The position numbers and the translations under genes were made by a program. A stretch of DNA of 64,000 nt from the NCBI RefSeq assembly GCF_900188095.1, contig NZ_FZOT01000005.1, positions 1 to 64,000 of the forward strand. The letters run 5' to 3'. The stretch comes from Noviherbaspirillum humi. Lineage in GTDB: Bacteria > Pseudomonadota > Gammaproteobacteria > Burkholderiales > Burkholderiaceae_D. Positions 1 through 9,192 of this stretch are shown piece by piece (the stretch's first letter is position 1; the number at the start of each line of letters is the position of its first letter). The notes under the pieces were generated by a model. It saw nothing but the letters and a program-made list of their open reading frames with translations, ran no database searches and had not been told where the DNA came from.

Positions 1-345
1 TTTCCGCGGCTGAAGGAAAGAAGAAGCAACCTGGGCGCGCAGCTGTCGGGCGGGGAGCAGCAGATGCTGGCCATCGGGCGGGCATTAATGACCAATCCGC
101 AGCTCTTGGTGCTGGACGAGGCGACCGAAGGGCTGGCGCCGATCATCCGGCAGGAGATCTGGGAAGCGCTGACGCGGCTGAAGGGCGAAGGGCTGTCGCA
201 GATCGTGATCGACAAGAACATTGGCGCGCTGCTGAAGTTCGCCGACCGGCACTATGTGCTGGAGAAGGGCAAGGTGGTGTGGCAGGGCAGCTCGACCGAG
301 CTGGCCGGCCAGCCGGACATCATTCATCAATATCTTGGAGTGTGA
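1..345 (+). CDS. livF: Branched-chain amino-acid ABC transporter ATP-binding protein (3' part)
   Basis: Only the C-terminal part of the gene lies in the window; the reading frame is open from base 1. It carries the ABC signature LSGGEQQ directly upstream of a Walker B segment (LLVLDEATEGLAP), followed by a D-loop/switch region and a C-terminal KGKVVWQGSS strand typical of the LivF/UrtE type ATPases. LivF energises uptake of leucine/isoleucine/valine or related amides on the cytoplasmic face of a LivHM permease. Family membership is clear. The substrate is inferred from the ending only, because the permease and binding-protein genes would lie to the left. The stop codon is one base before the start of the next gene, implying co-transcription. 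Confidence 0.85.
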   Translation, partial: FPRLKERRSNLGAQLSGGEQQMLAIGRALMTNPQLLVLDEATEGLAPIIRQEIWEALTRLKGEGLSQIVIDKNIGALLKFADRHYVLEKGKVVWQGSSTELAGQPDIIHQYLGV

Positions 346-346
346 A

Positions 347-1033
347 TTGGCACAGAACGGCAACAATCGTGTCGGCAACAACGACAACCGCATCCTGCAC
401 AATTATTTTCGCAGTTCGTCTTCCTACCGCGTGCGCATCGCCCTCAACCTGAAGGGGCTGCCATACACCTATGCGGCGGTGCACCTGAACCGCAACGGCG
501 GCGAGCAGTTCCAGGATCCGTTCAAGGCGCTCAATCCGCAGGCGCTGGTGCCGGTGCTGAGCGACGGTGGTCTCCATATCAGCCAGTCGCTCGCCATCCT
601 GGAGTACCTGGAAGAGAAATATCCGGAGGTGCCGCTGCTGCCGAAGTCCATCGAGGACCGCGCTTACGTGCGCCAGCTGGGGCTCGCCATCGCCTGCGAG
701 ATCCACCCGATCAACAACCTGCGCGTGCTGAAATACCTCACCGGCCCGCTCGGCCTGCCGGAAGAGGCAAAGAACCAGTGGACCAGGCACTGGATCAACC
801 TCGGCCTGGAAGCTATCGAGGCGGAACTTGCCCGTTCGCCTAAGCGCGGCCGCTTCTGCTTCGGCGATACGCCGACCCTGGCCGACATCTGCCTGGTGCC
901 GCAGATGTTCAATGCGGCCCGCTTCGGCGTCGATCTGAGCCGCTATCCGACCCTGTCCGCCATCGATGCGGAGTGCAACAAGTTGCCAGCCTTTCAGCAA
1001 GCGCATCCGGGCAAGCAGGTCGACTCGGAGTAA
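347..1033 (+). CDS. maiA: Maleylacetoacetate isomerase (zeta-class glutathione S-transferase)
   Basis: 228 residues. The N-terminal thioredoxin-like half holds the zeta-class motif SSSSYRVRIAL at residues 23-33 (glutathione-activating serine region). The C-terminal helical domain has the usual FGDTPTLADICLVPQ segment. The enzyme isomerises maleylacetoacetate to fumarylacetoacetate in tyrosine/homogentisate breakdown, using glutathione as cofactor. I chose a TTG start at 347 because GGAG at 337-340 lies six bases upstream; the longer open frame back to 254 lies inside livF and has no homology. The start leaves an extension of about 15 residues relative to typical MaiA, so the true start is slightly uncertain. 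No other tyrosine-catabolic gene is adjacent. Confidence 0.88.
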   Translation: MAQNGNNRVGNNDNRILHNYFRSSSSYRVRIALNLKGLPYTYAAVHLNRNGGEQFQDPFKALNPQALVPVLSDGGLHISQSLAILEYLEEKYPEVPLLPKSIEDRAYVRQLGLAIACEIHPINNLRVLKYLTGPLGLPEEAKNQWTRHWINLGLEAIEAELARSPKRGRFCFGDTPTLADICLVPQMFNAARFGVDLSRYPTLSAIDAECNKLPAFQQAHPGKQVDSE

Positions 1034-1303
1034 TTTTCCGGATGAGTGGCAAAAATGCTACATAATGAGCATGCTCACCGTATACATGAACATGGGACGG
1101 ACTTAATATTCCGGAAGAGAAATTTGGGATGACTTAGGTCACCTGTCCCGCCAGCGCCGCATGAACCCATTCGCGTTTTCGGGACGCACGACACAGAGAG
1201 AGATTGCTATCGTAGTCATTTGGCGACGGTGGTTGTGAGCCAGGCAGCTGCAACGTTTGGCGATAATCGGCGCACAAGCGTCATTCAAAGGAGAGAAAGA
1301 AAA

Positions 1304-2476
1304 ATGAAGAAGGTTCATGCTCTGGCGGCTGTTGCTGCCGTTGCTGCCGCCGGCGTGGCGCAAGCCCAGACTTCGGTGCAGATCTACGGTATTTTCGATA
1401 CCGGTGTCGAGCGCGTCACCAACGTCCAGGCCGCGACTGGCGCTGCCGCCGCAACCACTGGCGGTACTCTGTGGCGCATGCCGACCCTGACCGGCGGCCA
1501 GTTCCCGTCCCGCATCGGTTTCCGCGGCACCGAAGACCTCGGCGCCGGCCTGAAAGCCATCTTCACCCTGGAAAACGGCTTCGGTCCGGATTCCGGCGTG
1601 CTGAACCAGGGTGGCCGTCTGTTCGGCCGCCAGGCTTTCGTCGGCCTGTCCGGTAATTGGGGCGCGCTGACTCTCGGCCGTCAGTACACCATGCTCGGCG
1701 GTGCGATGGCTGATGTCGACGTCATCGGCCCGGCGCAATATTCCCTCGGCTCCATCGATCCGTACCTGCCGAATGCCCGCAGCGACAACTCCATCGCCTA
1801 CAAAGGCACGTTTGCTGGCGTGACCGTCGGCGCCACCTATAGCCTCGGCCGCGATGCCGTCCTGGCCGGCGCAGGCGCGCCTCCGGGAACCGGTTGCGCC
1901 GGCGAGCGTGCCGGTGACTACCGTGCTTGCAAACAGTGGTCCGCCATGGTCCGCTACGACACCGCCAACTGGGGTGCGGCTGTCGGCTACGACCGCATCA
2001 ACGGCGGTGCCGGCGGCACTTCGCCTTTCGGTCCGTCCACGATCGCTGCTCAGAACACCGTCGCTTTCACCAGCCCTGATCTGACCGACACCCGCATCAA
2101 CGTTGGTGGCTACGCCAAGTTCGGCCCGGCCAAGGTCGGCGCCGGCATTCTGCGTCGCACCAATACCGCGTTCGCCACGACTGCGACCAGCAATCCGCGC
2201 AGCGACATGTACTACCTTGGCGCAGCCTACGACTTGACCCCGGCCTTCGTGCTCGACGGCCAGTTCGGTCGCTACGATGTGAAGGACAGCGGCAATGACG
2301 CTAATTTCCTGATCCTGCGCGGCACCTACAACCTGTCCAAGCGTACTTCGGTCTATGCGCTGGCTGGTTACATCCGCAACCAGGGCACCCAGTCGATCAG
2401 CATCAGCTCCGGCAACACAGCAACTGCTGGCGCTTCCCAGACCGGCATCATGACCGGCGTGAAGCACTCGTTCTAA
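1304..2476 (+). CDS. Gram-negative general porin (Burkholderiales Omp32 type)
   Basis: 390 residues. Residues 1-21 form a signal peptide (MKK...AAAGVAQAQ) cleaved before TSVQIYGIFD. The mature part has the alternating pattern of a 16-stranded barrel, a fully conserved early block (RIGFRGTEDLGAGLKAIFTLE) and a terminal phenylalanine (KHSF), the BAM recognition signal. It forms trimeric diffusion pores in the outer membrane. The start at 1304 is set by AAAGGAG at 1287-1293 and by the signal peptide; an in-frame upstream extension to 1220 has neither. It stands alone, with a long untranslated leader (1034-1303) and a strong terminator just downstream. Substrate preference (anion or cation) cannot be told from sequence. 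Confidence 0.93.
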   Translation: MKKVHALAAVAAVAAAGVAQAQTSVQIYGIFDTGVERVTNVQAATGAAAATTGGTLWRMPTLTGGQFPSRIGFRGTEDLGAGLKAIFTLENGFGPDSGVLNQGGRLFGRQAFVGLSGNWGALTLGRQYTMLGGAMADVDVIGPAQYSLGSIDPYLPNARSDNSIAYKGTFAGVTVGATYSLGRDAVLAGAGAPPGTGCAGERAGDYRACKQWSAMVRYDTANWGAAVGYDRINGGAGGTSPFGPSTIAAQNTVAFTSPDLTDTRINVGGYAKFGPAKVGAGILRRTNTAFATTATSNPRSDMYYLGAAYDLTPAFVLDGQFGRYDVKDSGNDANFLILRGTYNLSKRTSVYALAGYIRNQGTQSISISSGNTATAGASQTGIMTGVKHSF

Positions 2477-2514
2477 TCCACGTCATCACTCGGGGCCCTC
2501 GGGCCCTGTTGGTC

Positions 2515-2549
2515 AAAAAATATCCGGCCCTCGCGCCGGATATTTTTTT
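2515..2549. terminator. Bidirectional rho-independent terminator
   Basis: Eight-base stem TATCCGGC / GCCGGATA (2521-2528, 2535-2542) with a six-base loop, flanked by A6 on the left and T7 on the right. It lies between the convergent porin gene and the small minus-strand gene and can serve both. Confidence 0.9.
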
Positions 2550-2565
2550 CTGCCGTTGCCGGCTT

Positions 2566-2796
2566 TCATTCGCCGGCGAACTCCGCCGCCGCCTTCGCCG
2601 TCCACAGCGCCTCCTTGTGAGACGGGAAGGGCGCGTCATAGCCTTCCAGCTCGCCATCCGCCCCGGCGAACTCGGTCCACCAGCCATCTTTCCTTTGGAC
2701 GATCACGATGTCGCCATCGCGCCATGGCTTTTCTTGAAGCTCGCCTTCGTCGAGGGAAATGATGCGTGTGCCGCGGTGGGTGATGATGTCAGCCAT
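2566..2796 (-). CDS. Small protein of unknown function
   Basis: 76 residues, not recognised. Rich in Trp, Asp and Glu, with a central hydrophilic stretch (PWRDGDIVIVQRKDGWW) and an alanine-rich C-terminal helix (SHKEALWTAKAAAEF). It has no signal peptide, membrane span or cysteine. The start at 2796 (MADIITHRG) is the most upstream position that keeps plausible protein character; the ribosome-binding site is weak. It is divergent from the catalase gene (about 190 bases apart) and convergent with the porin gene. Codon use matches neighbours, so it is probably real, but no function is offered. Confidence 0.6.
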   Translation of the reverse strand: MADIITHRGTRIISLDEGELQEKPWRDGDIVIVQRKDGWWTEFAGADGELEGYDAPFPSHKEALWTAKAAAEFAGE

Positions 2797-2983
2797 GAAA
2801 TACGATGCCTTTTCGAAAATGTGGTGTGAAGCAAGACTCCTGCACATCAGGCCATTGCGCGGGCAAAAAATTCAACCCCAACGCATGAAAATGGATAGAT
2901 ATGAATCTCGTCTTGTCTGACTGATCATTTCCCGGCGACGCATTCAACCCGGGACATGTTTCAAGCATACCGAAAGGCAAGTC

Positions 2984-4591
2984 ATGAGCGACAAGCAATC
3001 CATACTCACCAATCGCCAGGGACATCCCATCAGCGACAACCAGTCGCTGCGCACGGTGGGCGAGCGCGGGCCGGCAACGCTGGAAAATTATCAGTTCATC
3101 GAGAAGATCACCCATTTCGACCGCGAGCGCATTCCCGAGCGGGTGGTGCATGCGCGCGGCGCCGGCGCCCACGGCTACTTCGAACCGACCGGCAAGGTCG
3201 GCGACGAGCCGGCCGCCAAATACACCCGCGCCAAGGTTTTCAACCAGATCGGTGTGCAGACCCCCATCTTTCTGCGCTTCTCCACCGTGATCGGCGGCAG
3301 GGAATCGCCCGAGACCAAGCGCGACCCGCGCGGCTTTGCCATTAAGTTCAAGACGGTGGACGGCAACTGGGATCTGGTCGGCAACAACCTGAAGGTGTTC
3401 TTCATCCGTGACGCGGTCAAGTTTCCAGACATGATCCACGCCTTCAAGCCAGACCCCGTTTCCAATCGCGAGGAACCCTGGAGATTTTACGACTTCGTTG
3501 CCATGCATCCGGAATCGCTGCACATGGTCACCTGGGTGAAAAGCCCTTGGGGCATTCCGGCCAACTATCGCGAGATGGAGGGCTCCGGGGTCAACACCTA
3601 CAAGCTGGTGAACGACCAGGGCGTGGCGCATTTGTGCAAGTTCCATTTCCAGCCGAAGCAGGGCGTACGCAACCTGACGTCGCAGCGGGCAGCGGAAATC
3701 CAGATGAAGGACGTCGGCCATGCCACGGCCGATCTGTATGACGCGATCGAGCGCGGCGATTATCCCGAGTGGGACATGTGCGTGCAGATCATGAGCGATG
3801 ACGACCATCCCGAACTTGACTTCGATCCGCTCGACGATACCAAGCGCTGGCCGGAAGACAAGTTCCCGCTGCTCAAGGTGGGCAGGATCGTCCTCAACCG
3901 CAATCCGGACAACTTCTTCGCCGAGGTCGAGCAGTCTGCCTTCGGCACCGGCGTGCTGGTGGATGGCATTGACTTCTCCGACGACAAGATGCTGCAGGGC
4001 CGGACGCTGTCCTATTCCGATACCCAGCGCTACCGCGTCGGCCCCAACTACCTTCAACTGCCGATCAACGCGCCGCATGAGGCTGCGCGTGCACACACCA
4101 ACCAGCGCGACGGGCAGATGGCGATGTACGTCGACCAGGACGCCGGCAACAAGCATGTGAACTACGAGCCGAGCCTGCTCGGCCGCGGACTGCAGGAAGC
4201 GCCCAAGCCGCAGAAGGATTATCACCAGTGGGTGGAAGGCCATCTCGGCCGCTACCAAACGACCCGCACCGCCGACGACTACAAGCAGGCCGGCGAGCGC
4301 TATCGCACCTTCGAGGATTGGGAGCGGGAAGACCTGATCGCCAACATCGGCGGCGACCTGAAGCAGTGCCCGGAGCAGATCCAGCTGCGCATGGTCTGGC
4401 ACTTCTGGCACTGCGACGAAGACTATGGCCGCCGCGTGGCCCAGGCCGCCGGCATCGATCTGGAGAAGGCGAAGGCGCTGCCGCCGCTGCCGGGCAAGCC
4501 CGCGCCGCACCAGCGCCGGCCGCAGTCGACCTATACCAGCGGCAAAGCGGAGGAAAAGGCTCCGTCCCAGGAGACTGCAGGCGCGAAGTGA
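2984..4591 (+). CDS. katA: Monofunctional haem catalase
   Basis: 535 residues. The distal histidine H56 sits in [12 protein letters not shown], the distal asparagine N128 in [10 protein letters not shown], and the proximal haem-ligand tyrosine Y344 in the RxxxYxDTQR block ([16 protein letters not shown]). All key residues of the small-subunit catalase family are therefore present. The enzyme disproportionates hydrogen peroxide in the cytoplasm. The C-terminal tail (about residues 490-535) is Pro/Ala/Lys-rich and probably disordered. The start at 2984 is preceded by a purine-rich AAAGGCA. The gene is monocistronic and ends at a strong terminator. I did not find a convincing OxyR site in the upstream 190 bases. 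Confidence 0.96.
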   Translation: MSDKQSILTNRQGHPISDNQSLRTVGERGPATLENYQFIEKITHFDRERIPERVVHARGAGAHGYFEPTGKVGDEPAAKYTRAKVFNQIGVQTPIFLRFSTVIGGRESPETKRDPRGFAIKFKTVDGNWDLVGNNLKVFFIRDAVKFPDMIHAFKPDPVSNREEPWRFYDFVAMHPESLHMVTWVKSPWGIPANYREMEGSGVNTYKLVNDQGVAHLCKFHFQPKQGVRNLTSQRAAEIQMKDVGHATADLYDAIERGDYPEWDMCVQIMSDDDHPELDFDPLDDTKRWPEDKFPLLKVGRIVLNRNPDNFFAEVEQSAFGTGVLVDGIDFSDDKMLQGRTLSYSDTQRYRVGPNYLQLPINAPHEAARAHTNQRDGQMAMYVDQDAGNKHVNYEPSLLGRGLQEAPKPQKDYHQWVEGHLGRYQTTRTADDYKQAGERYRTFEDWEREDLIANIGGDLKQCPEQIQLRMVWHFWHCDEDYGRRVAQAAGIDLEKAKALPPLPGKPAPHQRRPQSTYTSGKAEEKAPSQETAGAK

Positions 4592-4616
4592 TGAGCTCAG
4601 TGCATGCGCAACTGCC

Positions 4617-4642
4617 AAAGCCCGGGACCGCCGGGCTTTTTT
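4617..4642 (+). terminator. Rho-independent terminator of the catalase gene
   Basis: Nine-base stem AAAGCCCGG / CCGGGCTTT (4617-4625, 4631-4639) with a five-base loop, ending in a run of six T. Confidence 0.9.
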
Positions 4643-4756
4643 ATCGGCTGATGTGACCGTCGGAAAATGCGTGATGGAAGCGGGCAGGGGATGGAGGAAA
4701 ACCGGACGCCCAAAAACGAAAGGGACCCAGGCTTGCGCCTGGATCCCTGTATTCGT

Positions 4757-4832
4757 TGGTAGGCCGTGCGGGATTCGAACCTGCGACCAACGGATTAAAA
4801 GTCCGCTGCTCTACCAGCTGAGCTAACGACCC
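4757..4832 (-). tRNA. tRNA-Lys (anticodon UUU)
   Basis: 76 bases read on the minus strand, including the encoded 3' CCA. It shows the D-loop box (TAGCTCAGCTGGTAGAGC), an anticodon loop CTTTTAA with anticodon TTT, and the T-loop GGTTCGAATCC. The acceptor stem GGGTCGT pairs with ACGGCCT, using G-U wobbles at the first and fourth pairs. It closely resembles the enterobacterial lysine tRNA outside the anticodon stem. Confidence 0.97.
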
Positions 4833-4844
4833 AACGAGGCCCGA

Positions 4845-4850
4845 ATTATA
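4845..4850 (-). promoter_or_regulatory. Probable -10 box of the tRNA-Lys promoter
   Basis: A perfect TATAAT on the minus strand ends 12 bases before the mature tRNA 5' end and is followed by a GC-rich stretch (TCGGGCC), as in stringently controlled stable-RNA promoters. No good -35 hexamer was identified at 16-18 bases. Confidence 0.55.
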
Positions 4851-4914
4851 GCGGAACAAATTTGAGATCGCTAGCGGTTTTGGCCAGAAATGCACGGTTT
4901 CAGCCGTGCCATCT

Positions 4915-6696
4915 TCAGTTGATCGCCGAGGTTGCCTTCAAGACTTCGTCGGCGGTGGTAACGCCCTGGGCGATCTTCAGCGCGCCCGCCTGCCGCAGCG
5001 GCGTCATGCCGTCGCCCATCGCTTGCCGGCGCAGCGCATGCAGGTCTGCCTCTTTTTTCATCAGCTGCGAAAACGGCTGCGTGACGGTCAGCAATTCATA
5101 CAACCCGGTTCGGCCTCGATAGCCGGTCTGTCTGCATTCCGGGCAGCCAACCGCGCGGTACGCCACCTTGGGCTTCTCGATGTCGCCGCCTTCCGCAAGG
5201 CTCTGCCAAGTGTCATCGGAGAGCTCCGCGCCGGGCGCCTTGCAGCTCGGACACAGGGTGCGCACCAGGCGCTGCGCCATGATGCCGGCCAGGGTCGCTT
5301 CCAGCAGGTAATGCGGCACGCCCAGTTCCAGCAAGCGCATCACCGCCGACGGCGCATCGTTGGTGTGCAGGGTGGAGAGCACCAGGTGGCCGGTGAGCGC
5401 CGCCTGTATCGCCATCTCGGCTGTTTCGAGGTCGCGAATCTCGCCCACCATGATGATGTCCGGGTCTTGCCGCATCAGCGCCCGCACGCCGTCGGCAAAG
5501 GAGAGATCGATGCCGTGCTGCACCTGCATCTGGTTGAACGACGCTTCCACCATCTCGATCGGGTCTTCCACCGTGCAGACGTTCACCTGCGAGGTCGCCA
5601 GCGCCTTCAGCGTGGTGTAGAGCGTGGTGGTCTTGCCGGAGCCGGTCGGGCCGGTGACGAGGATGATGCCGTGCGGCCGGCTGGTGAGTTCGTCCCAGCG
5701 CTTTGCTTCAACGGGCGGAAAGCCCAGCTCCGGCAGCGTCTTCACCACCACTTCCGGATCGAAGATGCGCATCACCAGCTTTTCGCCGAATGCGGTGGGC
5801 AGCGTTGACAGGCGCAGCTCGATTTCCTGGCCGCCGTTGGTGCGGGTCTTGATGCGTCCATCCTGCGGCCGGCGCTTCTCGATCACGTCCATGCGCCCGA
5901 GCAGCTTGATCCGGGCCGTCATCGCCATCATCACCACGATCGGCACCTGGTAAACCTGGTGTAGGATGCCGTCGATGCGAAAGCGGATCGCGCCCATGTC
6001 GCGCTTCGGCTCGAGATGAATGTCCGACGCGCGCTGGTCGAAGGCGTACTGCCACAGCCAGTCGACGATGTTGATGATGTGCTGGTCGTTGGCGTCGACC
6101 TGCTTGTTGTTCTTGCCGAGCTCGACCAGCTGCTCGAAGTTGTTGCGCAGCGCGAGTTCCTGGCCGTTGGCCTTGTTGGCATCCTTGATCGATTTCGCCA
6201 GCGCGAAGAATTGCGCGGTGTACTGGGCGATGTCGAGCGGATTGGCGATCACCAGCTTGAGCTTGCGCCGCGTGACCTTGGCGATCTCCGCTTCCCATTC
6301 GCTGATGAAGGGCTCGGCGGTGGCTACCACCAGCTCGGCGGCGTTCATCTCGATCGGCAGGATGTTGAAACGGGCGGCGTAGCTGGCCGACATCACGTCG
6401 GCCACCTTGGCGAAATCGACCTTCAGGGGATCGATGCGGAAGAAGGGCAGCTTGACCTTGGACGCCATCCATTCCGACAGCCAGTCCAGCGTGAGCAGCT
6501 TGTGCGGGGGCAGGGCGGAGTGCAGCTTGGACTGCGCCACCGCGGTCAGCGGATGCATGCCGCTGCCGCCGTTCTTGAGAATGGATTGCGCCTTTTGATA
6601 AGCGGCGCGGGCTTCCGCCTGGGGCAGGATGCCGTCGCCGACCAGCCAGCCGAAGACCTGCTGCAGGTCGAGTGTCTTGGGAGCTGCCTTGTTCAT
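4915..6696 (-). CDS. GspE/PulE/PilB-family secretion ATPase (orphan)
   Basis: 593 residues. The N-terminal half is an MshEN/GspE-N-type region. The ATPase core has Walker A GPTGSGKTT (residues 349-357), an Asp box, Walker B DPDIIMVGEIRD (411-422) and the His box (LSTLHTNDA). A zinc-binding tetracysteine follows: C482/C485 (CPSC) and C518/C521 (CPEC). Such hexameric ATPases drive type II secretion or type IV pilus assembly at the inner membrane. No other gspC-M or pil gene lies nearby, so its partner machine is unknown. Start 6696 (MNKAAPKTLDL) is chosen by similarity. It has no clear ribosome-binding site, and an in-frame extension to 6798 is possible. Confidence 0.88.
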   Translation of the reverse strand: MNKAAPKTLDLQQVFGWLVGDGILPQAEARAAYQKAQSILKNGGSGMHPLTAVAQSKLHSALPPHKLLTLDWLSEWMASKVKLPFFRIDPLKVDFAKVADVMSASYAARFNILPIEMNAAELVVATAEPFISEWEAEIAKVTRRKLKLVIANPLDIAQYTAQFFALAKSIKDANKANGQELALRNNFEQLVELGKNNKQVDANDQHIINIVDWLWQYAFDQRASDIHLEPKRDMGAIRFRIDGILHQVYQVPIVVMMAMTARIKLLGRMDVIEKRRPQDGRIKTRTNGGQEIELRLSTLPTAFGEKLVMRIFDPEVVVKTLPELGFPPVEAKRWDELTSRPHGIILVTGPTGSGKTTTLYTTLKALATSQVNVCTVEDPIEMVEASFNQMQVQHGIDLSFADGVRALMRQDPDIIMVGEIRDLETAEMAIQAALTGHLVLSTLHTNDAPSAVMRLLELGVPHYLLEATLAGIMAQRLVRTLCPSCKAPGAELSDDTWQSLAEGGDIEKPKVAYRAVGCPECRQTGYRGRTGLYELLTVTQPFSQLMKKEADLHALRRQAMGDGMTPLRQAGALKIAQGVTTADEVLKATSAIN

Positions 6697-6811
6697 GGGG
6701 ATAAGTGTCGACCGGATGGATGCGTCTGGAATGTGTCGGTTGATGCTATCACAGGGACTTTGCCGCCCGGCCCTGACCTTGGTCATGGCGCCTTTCACCT
6801 GCAGCGCCGGA

Positions 6812-7654
6812 TCAGCCGCCCTTCATGCCGTTGACCCAGGACTTCGCCGGCAACTTGGTGGCTGCCGTGATGGCGGCGGCGCGTTCGTACAGCTGGCCGA
6901 AGTCGAGTTCAGTGCGGTTCTTGAAGGCGATGGCGACCACGTTCCCGTCGTGGACCTCCGGCAGCGCGATCACCTGCGGGAAGGCGAAGCGCATCGCCTT
7001 CAGGTTCTTCGCATAGCTCGGATGATCGCCGAACAGATTGACCGTCATGATGCCGCCCTCGGCGAGGCAGGCGGCGCAGGCGGCATAGAACTCGGGCGTG
7101 TCCAGCACCGGGCCGCGGGCGGTGGCATCGTACAGGTCCACTTGCAGCGCATCCAGCGTGCCATGCCGCGCTTCGTCCATCACGAAATCCATCGCATCCA
7201 TCTCCAGCACCGATAGCCGGTCGTCCTCCGGCGGCAGCTTGAACATGGAACGGCAGATCGCGACCACCGCCGGGTTCAATTCCACCGCCGTCACCCGGGC
7301 CTGCGGAAACTGGCGATGACAGAACTTGGTGAGCGCGCCGGTACCGAGGCCGAGCTGGGCAACGTGGCGCGGTTGGTCGATGAACAACATCCAGCTCATC
7401 ATCTGCTGCGCGTATTCGAGTTCGATGGCATCCGGCTTGCGGATGCGCATCGCGCCCTGCACCCACTCGGTGCCGAAATGCAGGTAGCGCACGCCATCCT
7501 GCTCCGACAGGGTGACGGGGGCGAATTTCGGCTTGCGCGGCGCGGCTGCCTTGGCGGCGGGCTTGTCCGCGCTTTTGGTCGCGGTCTTGCGGGCTTTGGC
7601 CGGGCCGGCCTTCAGATTGCCTTCGGCTTCGATGGACTTGCGCTTGATGAGCAT
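6812..7654 (-). CDS. Spermidine-synthase-like methyltransferase-fold protein
   Basis: 280 residues. Residues 1-45 are a Lys/Ala-rich, probably disordered segment. The core is a Rossmann domain of the polyamine aminopropyltransferase superfamily, with the nucleotide loop QLGLGTGALTKF (about 100-111) and the acidic ribose-binding position E125 in VTAVELNP. The family either transfers aminopropyl groups or has diverged roles. I could not confirm the polyamine-binding residues, so substrate is open. Start 7654 (MLIKRKS) excludes an improbable 29-residue Arg/Pro-rich extension. It lies between the secretion ATPase gene and a glycosylase gene in the same orientation. Confidence 0.75.
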   Translation of the reverse strand: MLIKRKSIEAEGNLKAGPAKARKTATKSADKPAAKAAAPRKPKFAPVTLSEQDGVRYLHFGTEWVQGAMRIRKPDAIELEYAQQMMSWMLFIDQPRHVAQLGLGTGALTKFCHRQFPQARVTAVELNPAVVAICRSMFKLPPEDDRLSVLEMDAMDFVMDEARHGTLDALQVDLYDATARGPVLDTPEFYAACAACLAEGGIMTVNLFGDHPSYAKNLKAMRFAFPQVIALPEVHDGNVVAIAFKNRTELDFGQLYERAAAITAATKLPAKSWVNGMKGG

Positions 7655-7742
7655 GGGATGGTTCTGCCGCCTTGCCGCGGCCTGAAAAAATGGCAAGCGC
7701 GCCGAGCCGGACGGGCGGGCGGTGCGCCGGAAGGCCGTCATT

Positions 7743-8267
7743 CTACCTAATGATGCCGCGCCATATCTCCAGTTTCTGCTCGAAGGAAAGCTGCATGTTC
7801 GCCGGCGAGGAAGAGGGCAGCACCAGGGTGTCGAAGCCGGCTGCCTGGAACTGGGGTTCGAACTTGCCGGACGTCTTGCCGTTGAAGCAGACGCGAAACA
7901 GCCGCGGGCATTGCGCCTTCAGGATGGAAAAATCATTTGGCTGCGCCTGGCGGATGGCGGTGTCGAGGCTGCCCTCGCGGGCACAGACGTCGATTACATC
8001 CCACAGGCCGATGCCATGCACATCCAGCCGCAGCAGGCGCTGCTCGTAGGGCAGGGCGGCGATGTCTTCTTCCAGTACCGCCGACAGCAGGCGCCAGAAC
8101 TGATTGCGCGGATGGGCGTAATACTGCGCCGCCTTGAGCGAGGCCTCGCCAGGGAAACTGCCGAGCACGAGGATGCGGGTGCGATCGCTGATGACGGCCG
8201 GGAAACCGGTCTTGAGCGGCGTCGAAGCCTTGTTGGCGGCATGGGTAGCGGAAGACGGGCGGGGCAT
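7743..8267 (-). CDS. Hypoxanthine-DNA glycosylase-like protein (uracil-DNA glycosylase superfamily)
   Basis: 174 residues. The N-terminal active-site block RILVLGSFPGEASL is followed by QYYAHPRNQFWR, and a C-terminal loop LPSSSPAN matches the second catalytic loop of family 6 glycosylases (hypoxanthine-DNA glycosylase). These remove deaminated adenine (hypoxanthine) from DNA to start base-excision repair; the related Mug branch acts on mismatched uracil or ethenocytosine. In family 6 the catalytic residue is an Asn rather than Asp, and the HPRNQFW context here is consistent with that. Family assignment is by motif only. Same strand as the spermidine-synthase-like gene, about 90 bases upstream of it. 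Confidence 0.8.
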   Translation of the reverse strand: MPRPSSATHAANKASTPLKTGFPAVISDRTRILVLGSFPGEASLKAAQYYAHPRNQFWRLLSAVLEEDIAALPYEQRLLRLDVHGIGLWDVIDVCAREGSLDTAIRQAQPNDFSILKAQCPRLFRVCFNGKTSGKFEPQFQAAGFDTLVLPSSSPANMQLSFEQKLEIWRGIIR

Positions 8268-8359
8268 ATATTCTGCAGTGAGCGGTCCGGGTAGATTCTA
8301 GACTTCGGCCGGCTGCAAAAATTCATCGCACAAAATCCATCAGCATGGGAGGAGACAGC

Positions 8360-9109
8360 ATGCAGGAAAAGGTCATGATCATCACCGGCGGCAGCCGCGG
8401 CATCGGCGCGGCGACGGCGCGCCTGGCCGCTGCCGCCGGCTATGCGGTCTGCATCAATTATCGGCGCAATCGAGAGGCGGCGCAGGCGCTGGTGGCGGAG
8501 ATCGAAGCCGGCGGCGGCAGGGCGATGGCGCTGCCGGGCGATGTCGCCGAGGAGGCCGATGTGCTGGCGCTGTTCCGCGCCGTGGATGATGCGTACGGCC
8601 GGGTAACCGCCCTGGTGAACAACGCCGGCATCCTGGAGCGGCAGATGCGGCTGGACGAAATGGACGTCGGTCGGCTCGGCCGCGTACTGTCCACGAATGT
8701 CATCGGCAGCTTTCTCTGCGCCCGCGAGGCGGTGCGGCGCATGTCCGCCCGCCACGGCGGCCGCGGCGGCGCGATCGTGAATGTCTCCTCGGTGGCGGCG
8801 CGGCTCGGATCGCCGCATGAGTACATCGACTATGCGGCATCCAAGGGGGCGATCGATGCCATGACGGTGGGTCTGGCCAAGGAAGTGGCGGCCGAGGGCG
8901 TGCGGGTGAATGCGGTGAGGCCGGGCGTGATCTATACCGAGATCCATGCCAGCGGCGGCGAGCCGGGCAGGGTGGACAGGGTGAAGGACACGGTACCAAT
9001 GAAGCGCGGCGGCCAGCCTGAAGAGGTGGCGACCGCCATCCTCTGGCTGCTGTCGGAGGCGGCGTCCTACACCACCGGCGCCATCATCGACGTTGCCGGC
9101 GGCAGATGA
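8360..9109 (+). CDS. SDR-family NAD(P)-dependent oxidoreductase
   Basis: 249 residues, classical short-chain dehydrogenase. It has the cofactor motif TGGSRGIG (9-16), the NNAG structural motif (87-90), catalytic S144, and Y158/K162 in the YxxxK signature. Basic residues after the second strand (INYRRNRE) suggest NADPH preference. It reduces or oxidises an unknown carbonyl/alcohol; the sequence most resembles glucose/3-oxoacyl-ACP-reductase-like SDRs. The start at 8360 is preceded by a strong GGGAGGAG (8348-8354); an ATG at 8345 overlaps that site and is discounted. It is divergent from the glycosylase gene. Confidence 0.9.
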   Translation: MQEKVMIITGGSRGIGAATARLAAAAGYAVCINYRRNREAAQALVAEIEAGGGRAMALPGDVAEEADVLALFRAVDDAYGRVTALVNNAGILERQMRLDEMDVGRLGRVLSTNVIGSFLCAREAVRRMSARHGGRGGAIVNVSSVAARLGSPHEYIDYAASKGAIDAMTVGLAKEVAAEGVRVNAVRPGVIYTEIHASGGEPGRVDRVKDTVPMKRGGQPEEVATAILWLLSEAASYTTGAIIDVAGGR

Positions 9110-9192
9110 AACGCAACGTTTTCGCTGCAAGGCGTGCATTGCCGGGAGGATTGACTACAATGAATTCACAACATCAAAACAAGGAGACAGTC

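Noticed and set aside
2797-2983. Possible OxyR site upstream of the catalase
   Set aside because: Only a single ATAG-like element could be matched; the four-part spacing was not found.
2789-4618. A 609-residue open frame opposite the catalase
   Set aside because: Antisense shadow of a conserved gene with all active-site residues.
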